From assembly GCF_006088715.1 (NCBI RefSeq), contig NZ_CP030771.1, forward strand, positions 8,678,001-8,742,000: a stretch of 64,000 nucleotides of DNA. Reading direction: 5' to 3'. The stretch's first letter is position 1, and every line of letters starts with the position of its first letter. Below, one piece after another: positions 58,556 through 64,000 of the stretch. Source of the DNA: Streptomyces sp. YIM 121038. Lineage in GTDB: Bacteria; Actinomycetota; Actinomycetes; Streptomycetales; Streptomycetaceae. A model generated the notes under the pieces. It was not told the origin of the DNA and did no database searches. It saw only the letters and a list, made by a program, of their open reading frames with translations. The position numbers and the translations under genes were made by a program.

Positions 58556-61513
58556 ATGCCCCCCACCGCCCCGCCAGGTCACTCCTCCGACGACGCGTCC
58601 GGGCGTGCCGCCGCCCACCGCTTCACCGTGCTCGGCCCCCTGCGCGTCCACGACGGGTCGGCCGAGGTGCCCGTCGGCGCGCCCCAACTGCAGGCGGTGC
58701 TCGCGGTCCTGCTGCTCCGGGCGCGTACCCCCGTGTCGGCCTGGGAACTGATCGCCGGGGCCTGGGGCGACGAGGCCCCGCCCGGTGTCCTCGCGTCGTT
58801 GCGCACGCACGTCTTCACCCTGCGCCGACTCCTCGAGCCCGACCGGGCACCCCGGGCCGCCGCGCGCACGCTGCGGACGACGGGCGACGGCTACACCCTG
58901 CACGTCGCCCCGGAGGACGTCGACCTGACGGTCTTCGAACTCCGTACGGCCGAGGCGCGGCGGGCCCGGGCCGCCGGCCGGCTGGACCAGGCGCGGTCCC
59001 TGTTCGTCTCCGCCCTCGACCTGTGGCGGGGCAGGCCGCTCGCCGGTGTGCCCGGCCCCTTCGCCGAGGCCCAGCGCACCCGCCTCGAAGAGCTGCGCCT
59101 GGCGGCCGTCGAGGCCCGCTGGGAGGCCGAGATCGCGTGCGGCGGGACCGACCACGCCATCGGTCCGCTGCGCGCGCTGGCCGCCGAACACCCCTGGCGC
59201 GAGAGCGTCCACGAGCTGCTGATGACGGCGTTGCACCACGCCGGACGGCAGGCGGACGCACTCGCCGTGCACGCGCGGATCCGCCGTGCGCTCGCCGAGG
59301 AGCTGGGCATCCGCCCGGGCCCCGGCCTCGACCGGCTCCAGCAGAGGATCCTCACCGACGGACCCGGGGAGCGGACGGGCGCCACGGCCGGGCTCCGGGG
59401 CCCGGACCGGACCCACGGGCCGGCACAACTGCCCCAGGACGTCGCCGACTTCACGGGCCGGAGCGACGAGGCCGACCGGCTGTGCACCGCACTGGAGAAG
59501 GACGGGATCGTCTCCCTCAGCTCCATCAGCGGCATGGGCGGCATCGGCAAGACCGCCCTGGCCGTCCACGTGGCCCGGCGGATGCGCCACCGCTTCCCGG
59601 ACGGGCAGCTCTACGCGGACCTGCGCGGAACCGACCCCCGGCCCGCGGAGCCCATGGAGGTCCTCGGCCGCTTCCTGTGCGTCCTCGGCGTCCGCGCGGG
59701 CCACCTCCCGATGCTGCCCGGGGAGCGGGCCGCCCTGTACCGCTCCATGCTCGCCACCCGGCAGGTGCTCGTCGTCCTCGACAACGCCCGCGACCCGGCC
59801 CAGGTCCGCGACCTGCTGCCCGGCACGCCCGGCAGCGCGGTGCTGCTCACCAGCCGCTCCCGGCTCGTCGGTCTGACCGGGGCCACTCTGGTGGACCTGC
59901 GGCCCATGGGCCGGGCGGAGGCCCTGGAGCTGCTGACCCGGATCGTCGGCGAGCAGAGCGTGTCCGCGGAGCCGCAGGCCGCCGCCGAGGTGCTCGACGC
60001 CTGCGGCCATCTGCCGCTCGCCATCCGCATCGTGGCCTCCCGTCTGGTGGCCCGGCCGGACCACACGCTTTCGGAGACCGCCGCGCACCTCGCGGACGAG
60101 CGGCGCCGCCTCGGCGCCCTGAGGGCCGAGGACACCGCCGTGGAGACGACCTTCCGGCTCGGCATGGAACTCCTCGACGCCGAACACCTCCGCGCCTTCC
60201 GGCTCCTCGCCCTGCCCGAGGTGCCCGAACTGGGCGTGCCCGCCGCCGCGGCGCTGCTCGCCCGACCGGAGCGGGAGACGGAGGAGCTGTGCGAGGCGCT
60301 GGTCGATCTGAGCCTCCTTGAGTCGGTCGCCCCCGGCCGCTACCGCTACCACGACCTGCTCCGGCTCTTCGCCCGCCAGACCGCGTGCGCCGCGGTGCCT
60401 GACCACGAGCGGACCGCCGCGCTCACCCGCCTGCTCGAGTTCTGCCTGGCCACCGCCCTCGGCGCCCACCGGGCCTCGCTGCCCGACGACGTGTTCCCCG
60501 GGCACGCGGCCGCACTGCGCTACGAGGGCCCGGCCTTCGGCAGCCCGCAGGAGGCCGCCGCCTGGCTGCTCGACGAGCAGACGTCGCTCCTGGGACTCAT
60601 CGAGCAGGCCGCGGGCGACGCCTCCCTGTCGCTGACCGTCTGCGCGGACCTGCTCCTGGCCGCGGACCCGCTCGGCCGCCTCGGCGCGCAGCCCTACGGC
60701 ATCGAACGCGCCGCCCGGACCCTGGCCGAGGCCGCGCGCGCCGCCGGCCACCGCACCGCGGAGGCGCGCGCCCTGTACATGCTGGGCAGCTCCGTGCAGC
60801 ACCGCTTCGCCATGCGGCTGGGGGCTCCCACGCTCGACCGGGCCATCGAGCTGTGCCGGGCCGCCGGGGACCGGACGCTGCTCGCCCACGTCCTGATCAC
60901 CCGGGGCGGGGGCGCCCTCGCCCTGCGCGACTTCACCACCGCGCACGCGCTGCTGACCGAGGCCCTGGCCCAGGGCAGGGCCGTGGCCAGCCGAGGCATC
61001 GAGGCGTACGCGCTCGGCTTCCTCGGCCTGGCCCTGCTGGCCACCGGCCGGGCCGACGAGGGCCTGGCGCACTGCCGCGAGGCCGTCGCCGTCACCTCGG
61101 CGACCGGGGACATCGCGGGCCGGGCCAACGCGCTGCACAACCTCGCCCAGGTCTGCCTGCGCACCGGGCGCACGGCCGAGGCCTTCGACAGCCTGCACGA
61201 GAGCCTGCGCCTGTGGCGCGAGACGGGCTCCCGCTTCCGCGAGGGCCTCCTGCTCGGCGCGATCGCCCAGGCCCACAACCTCTCGGGGCGTCCCGCGGAA
61301 GCCGCCGAACACGCCGCGCGGGCCCGGGACATCGCCGAGGCGCGCGGCGACGCGGGCATCGTCGCCCGCGCCCTCGCCCAACTCGGCCACGCCCACCGGG
61401 CCCAGGGCGACGCCGACCGCGCCCAGGAGAACTACCGCCGCGCGCACACCGTCTTCCGCGAACTCGGCCTGCCCGACGCGGACGACATCGAGCGACACCT
61501 CGGGGAGCTCTGA
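58556..61513 (+). CDS. AfsR/SARP-type transcriptional regulator 2, 985 aa
   Basis: A second AfsR-like protein with the same order as the preceding gene: winged helix (FTVLGPLRVHDGS to about 115), BTAD to about 275, NB-ARC ATPase (P-loop SGMGGIGKTAL near residue 325, LVVLDNARDP), then TPR repeats. The two are tandem paralogues, about 45 per cent alike by eye in the ATPase. GGAGA precedes the ATG. The 16-bp repeat array lies directly upstream, and its last unit contains the ribosome site, so binding there could block or activate its own expression. It probably controls a specialised-metabolism cluster; target unknown. Confidence 0.9.
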   Translation: MPPTAPPGHSSDDASGRAAAHRFTVLGPLRVHDGSAEVPVGAPQLQAVLAVLLLRARTPVSAWELIAGAWGDEAPPGVLASLRTHVFTLRRLLEPDRAPRAAARTLRTTGDGYTLHVAPEDVDLTVFELRTAEARRARAAGRLDQARSLFVSALDLWRGRPLAGVPGPFAEAQRTRLEELRLAAVEARWEAEIACGGTDHAIGPLRALAAEHPWRESVHELLMTALHHAGRQADALAVHARIRRALAEELGIRPGPGLDRLQQRILTDGPGERTGATAGLRGPDRTHGPAQLPQDVADFTGRSDEADRLCTALEKDGIVSLSSISGMGGIGKTALAVHVARRMRHRFPDGQLYADLRGTDPRPAEPMEVLGRFLCVLGVRAGHLPMLPGERAALYRSMLATRQVLVVLDNARDPAQVRDLLPGTPGSAVLLTSRSRLVGLTGATLVDLRPMGRAEALELLTRIVGEQSVSAEPQAAAEVLDACGHLPLAIRIVASRLVARPDHTLSETAAHLADERRRLGALRAEDTAVETTFRLGMELLDAEHLRAFRLLALPEVPELGVPAAAALLARPERETEELCEALVDLSLLESVAPGRYRYHDLLRLFARQTACAAVPDHERTAALTRLLEFCLATALGAHRASLPDDVFPGHAAALRYEGPAFGSPQEAAAWLLDEQTSLLGLIEQAAGDASLSLTVCADLLLAADPLGRLGAQPYGIERAARTLAEAARAAGHRTAEARALYMLGSSVQHRFAMRLGAPTLDRAIELCRAAGDRTLLAHVLITRGGGALALRDFTTAHALLTEALAQGRAVASRGIEAYALGFLGLALLATGRADEGLAHCREAVAVTSATGDIAGRANALHNLAQVCLRTGRTAEAFDSLHESLRLWRETGSRFREGLLLGAIAQAHNLSGRPAEAAEHAARARDIAEARGDAGIVARALAQLGHAHRAQGDADRAQENYRRAHTVFRELGLPDADDIERHLGEL

Positions 61514-61699
61514 GACTCCACGCCGGCCCGCCGCGGCCGAGGCCGGGGTTTCACGGGCTCGGGTAGGCCCCTGGTGCCGTTCGTGTCGTACCGCGGTGCC
61601 GTCCTCGCCCCGACGGTCAACCGTGCGGCCCGGGGCCGACGTCACACGCACCACAGGGGGCACACCGGCCCCCAGGGACGACGACCTGGAGCACCACAC

Positions 61700-62902
61700 A
61701 TGAAGCAGCGGGCTACACGTACCACCTCACTCGTGATGGCGGCCGTCGCACTGCTGGGGGCGGCGGCTGTCGCTCCCTCGGCGCACGCGGCGGAGCGGAC
61801 GGATCGCGGACACGCAGCGACCCGGGCCGCGCTGCGCGCGCTCGTCGAGAAGGGGGAGCTGCCCGGAGCCGCCGCCCGGGCCCGGGACGGCAAGGGGGAC
61901 TGGTCCGCCTCGGCCGGGTACGCCGACACCGCCACGGGGCGCGAGCGATCGACCGCTGATCATTTCCGCGGGGCCAGCATCACCAAGACCTTCATCGCGA
62001 CCGTCCTGCTCCAGCTGGAGGCGGAGGGGCGGCTGAGCCTGGACGACACCGTCGAGGACTGGCTGCCGGGCCTGGTCCAGGGCAACGGGTACGACGGCGG
62101 CGAGATCCCGCTGCGGCGGCTGCTCAACCACACGAGCGGCATCGCCAGTCACACCGACGACCCCACCATCGCCCACCACTCCTCCGGCCCCGGCTTCCCG
62201 GCGCACCGGTACGACACCTACACCCCCGAAGAGCTCGTGGCGGTCGCGCTCAAGCAGCCGCCGCACCCCGCTCCGGAGAAGTCGCCGCTGTACTCGAACA
62301 CCAACTACGTGATCGCCGGGATGGTCATCGAGAAGGCGACGGGCCACGGGTACGCGCAGGAGGCCACCCGGCGGATCATCGACCGGCTGAAGCTGCGCGG
62401 GACGTCGTTCCCCGGCACGGCGCCCCAGCTGCCCGACCCGCACCCCGTCGGGTACTCCCGGCTCCACCAGCAGGCCCCCGACGCCGCAGTGGTCGACGCC
62501 ACCGAGCAGAACATGACCTGGCTGGGCGCGGCAGGTGACGTCATCTCCACCACCGGTGACCTCAACCGCTTCCAACGAGCGCTCCTGCGCGGCGAATTGC
62601 TGCCGCGGGCCCAGATGAAGGAGATGCTCCACGCGGTGCCGGCCGGGGACGTCCTCGGATACGGGCTCGGCGTCGAGTTCGCGAAGCTGTCCTGCGGCGT
62701 GCGGGTGGTGGGCAAGAGCGGCCGCACCAACGGCTCGCTCTCGGCGATGGTCGGCACGGTGGACGGCAAGCACCAGCTGACGTTCCACATCAACGGCGAC
62801 TGGCTGCGGGACAGCTCGATGTACACCGACGTGATCGAGGCCGAGTTCTGCGGCAAGACCCCGGCGCACACCGGGCATGAGCGGCGTCGAAGCCTCCTGT
62901 GA
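61700..62902 (+). CDS. Secreted serine beta-lactamase / D-alanyl-carboxypeptidase family protein, 400 aa
   Basis: A serine hydrolase of the class C beta-lactamase / DD-peptidase family. The SxxK motif is S93-ITK-96, the YxN motif is Y198-SN, and a KSG-type third motif (VVGKSGRTNG) is seen near residue 340. The N terminus has a Sec signal (LVMAAVALLGAAAVAPSAHA). It would act outside the cell on peptidoglycan peptides, esters or beta-lactams; streptomycetes encode many of these with varied substrates. GGAG lies about 9 bases before the ATG. The gene stands alone. The last 20 residues are Arg-rich and may be non-essential. Confidence 0.9.
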   Translation: MKQRATRTTSLVMAAVALLGAAAVAPSAHAAERTDRGHAATRAALRALVEKGELPGAAARARDGKGDWSASAGYADTATGRERSTADHFRGASITKTFIATVLLQLEAEGRLSLDDTVEDWLPGLVQGNGYDGGEIPLRRLLNHTSGIASHTDDPTIAHHSSGPGFPAHRYDTYTPEELVAVALKQPPHPAPEKSPLYSNTNYVIAGMVIEKATGHGYAQEATRRIIDRLKLRGTSFPGTAPQLPDPHPVGYSRLHQQAPDAAVVDATEQNMTWLGAAGDVISTTGDLNRFQRALLRGELLPRAQMKEMLHAVPAGDVLGYGLGVEFAKLSCGVRVVGKSGRTNGSLSAMVGTVDGKHQLTFHINGDWLRDSSMYTDVIEAEFCGKTPAHTGHERRRSLL

Positions 62903-63197
62903 CCTCGCCTCGCCCGGCAAGGCGGCCGTGCGCGAATCCAGCTCCGCCGTCCTGGCCGGGCGCAGGCCGAGCGCGCCTGTGCCGCTGACGGCCGGTCAGG
63001 GGGCCGTGATCAGCCACAGAATGGGCGCCGCGGCCGGTTATCGACTGCCTCTGAGCAGCTGTTGAGCGGTTGTTGATCTCTCTGAGTCACGTTGTGGTCG
63101 CAGGTCGTGGGGCAACGCTGCGCCGCGGAGTCCTCATCCCCGGATGTCCCGATCCTGCGCATGACCGCGATCAACCCACGAAGAAGGGGATGGATCC
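62903..63197. other. Intergenic region before the NRPS-type gene
   Basis: No gene, hairpin or repeat stands out in these 295 bases. The composition falls toward the right (several TTG and TTGTTG stretches around 63060-63110), which may include the promoter of the NRPS-type gene. The AAGGGGA at about 63185 is its ribosome site. Confidence 0.4.
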
Positions 63198-64000
63198 TTG
63201 CCGTCCACCCTGCTCGAAGCAATCAGCCGCCGTACGGCCCGGCAGCCACATGCCACGGCCCTGGATCTGAACGGTCGAACACTGACCTATGCCGAACTGG
63301 GAGACCTCTCCGGCGCGTTAGCCACGGAGTTACTGGCCGCCGGAGCAGGCTCTGGGGACGTGGTGGGGTTACTGACCCACGCCGACCTGGACCTCGTTCC
63401 GGCGCTGCTCGGCATCCTGCGCTCGGGAGCCGCCTACCTCCCTCTCGACCCTCGTCACTCTCCTGCCCAGATCGCGCGGCTGATGGCCGCGGCGGGCAGC
63501 CGGTTCGTGGTCGCCGCCGACTCGCTGCGGCACCGGCTGGACGTGGCCCCGGACGTCACCGTCGTGCCGCCCCCGCAGCCATCGGACCGCCACGATGCCG
63601 CCCGTCCTCCGGTACGCCCGGCCGACCCGGCGTACACCGTCTTCACCTCGGGGACGACGGGTGAGCCCAAGGGCGTGGTCGTCCCCCACCGCGCGCTGGC
63701 CCATCACGCCGGGGAGATGGCGCGGGCCTATGGACTGACCTCCGACGACCGGGTCCTGCAGTTCGCCGCGATCGGGTTCGACGTGGCGGCCGAGGAGATC
63801 TTCCCCACCCTGGTGGCCGGCGGCTGCGTCGTCCTGTGCCCCGACCCTCCCGCCGCCCGCGACCTGACCCGCGTACTGGCCGACGGCCGGATCACCGTCG
63901 CCAACCTGCCGTCCGGCTACTGGCAGCAGTGGAGCGCCAGCCGGGGCAGCGGCCCGCTGCCCTCGCAGCTGCGGCTCGTCGTCATCGGCAGCGAAGGGGT
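63198..64000 (+). CDS. NRPS-type adenylation domain, N-terminal part, runs off window
   Basis: The first 267 residues of an amino-acid-activating adenylation domain. Core motifs seen are A1/A2 (LTYAEL; LGILRSGAAYLPLDP), the A3 loop (FTSGTTGEPKGVV) and the following helix. It starts directly with the A domain, with no condensation domain before it, so it is either a loading module or a stand-alone activating enzyme. The TTG start is chosen because AAGGGGA lies about 8 bases upstream. Three TTA codons (63318, 63330, 63369) occur in the first 58 codons, suggesting bldA dependence. The C-terminal part and any carrier domain lie outside the window. Confidence 0.85.
   Translation, partial: MPSTLLEAISRRTARQPHATALDLNGRTLTYAELGDLSGALATELLAAGAGSGDVVGLLTHADLDLVPALLGILRSGAAYLPLDPRHSPAQIARLMAAAGSRFVVAADSLRHRLDVAPDVTVVPPPQPSDRHDAARPPVRPADPAYTVFTSGTTGEPKGVVVPHRALAHHAGEMARAYGLTSDDRVLQFAAIGFDVAAEEIFPTLVAGGCVVLCPDPPAARDLTRVLADGRITVANLPSGYWQQWSASRGSGPLPSQLRLVVIGSEG

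Noticed and set aside
58388..61699. Antisense open frame of about 1100 codons opposite AfsR-like gene 2
   Set aside because: Same GC-shadow effect; the plus-strand product has complete AfsR-type domains and the antisense product has none.

Overview
The window is high-GC DNA with GTG/TTG starts, tightly overlapping genes, Tat- and Sec-exported proteins, AfsR/SARP regulators, TTA (bldA-type) codons and abundant secondary-metabolism genes. It looks like a Streptomyces chromosome or that of a close actinomycete relative. No rRNA, tRNA, CRISPR array or insertion sequence was recognised.

Layout. (1) 469-5231: a small operon with a VioB-like N-terminal module, an HExxH protein and a VioB/RebD-type ferritin-like module; what is one chain in VioB is here two genes with a third between them. 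(2) 5465-9997: a small secreted protein, a Tat-exported carotenoid-cleavage-type oxygenase, a stand-alone TOPRIM protein and an uncharacterised protein with an Asp/Lys tail. (3) 10471-38751: about 28 kb of same-strand, mostly overlapping genes that read as a biosynthetic cluster without PKS or NRPS modules. It holds a TrpB-like enzyme, three BtrH-type acyltransferase homologues, a cytoplasmic molybdopterin oxidoreductase, two methyltransferases, two PaaK-like adenylating proteins, a ferredoxin, a duplicated tryptophan-dioxygenase-fold protein, an HpaB-type hydroxylase, a UvrA-like ATPase fused to a flavin reductase, four nitrilase-superfamily proteins (three lacking the catalytic cysteine), a PLP decarboxylase, an ABC exporter, a HemN-like radical SAM enzyme with an adjacent methyltransferase, a B12-type radical SAM enzyme, a pentapeptide-repeat protein and an arylamine N-acetyltransferase. 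(4) 38766-46623, minus strand: membrane hydrolase, PAP2 phosphatase, diacylglycerol-kinase-like protein, CGNR regulator and two ABC-F proteins. (5) 46945-53803: a tannase-like esterase, cupin, TetR regulator, aldehyde dehydrogenase and two related alpha/beta hydrolases; three of these transcription units carry the same TCACCGGT-N3 operator-like repeat. (6) 53890-64000: an uncharacterised Gly/Asp-tailed protein, two AfsR-like regulators (the second preceded by a 16-bp tandem-repeat array), a serine beta-lactamase-like protein and the start of an NRPS-type adenylation domain cut by the window end.

How the cluster may work (inference). TrpB-like, TDO-like and HpaB-like enzymes suggest an oxidised indole- or tyrosine-derived aromatic scaffold. 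PaaK-like adenylation plus BtrH-type transfer would form amide or ester bonds. The HemN-like enzyme and its neighbouring methyltransferase resemble the C10P/C10Q pair that builds the cyclopropane of CC-1065, and a UvrA-like protein fits self-protection against a DNA-binding or alkylating product. The most unusual property is the pairing of intact enzymes with degenerate paralogues: nitrilases, PaaK-like, BtrH-like, and a duplicated TDO fold. I cannot name a known product.
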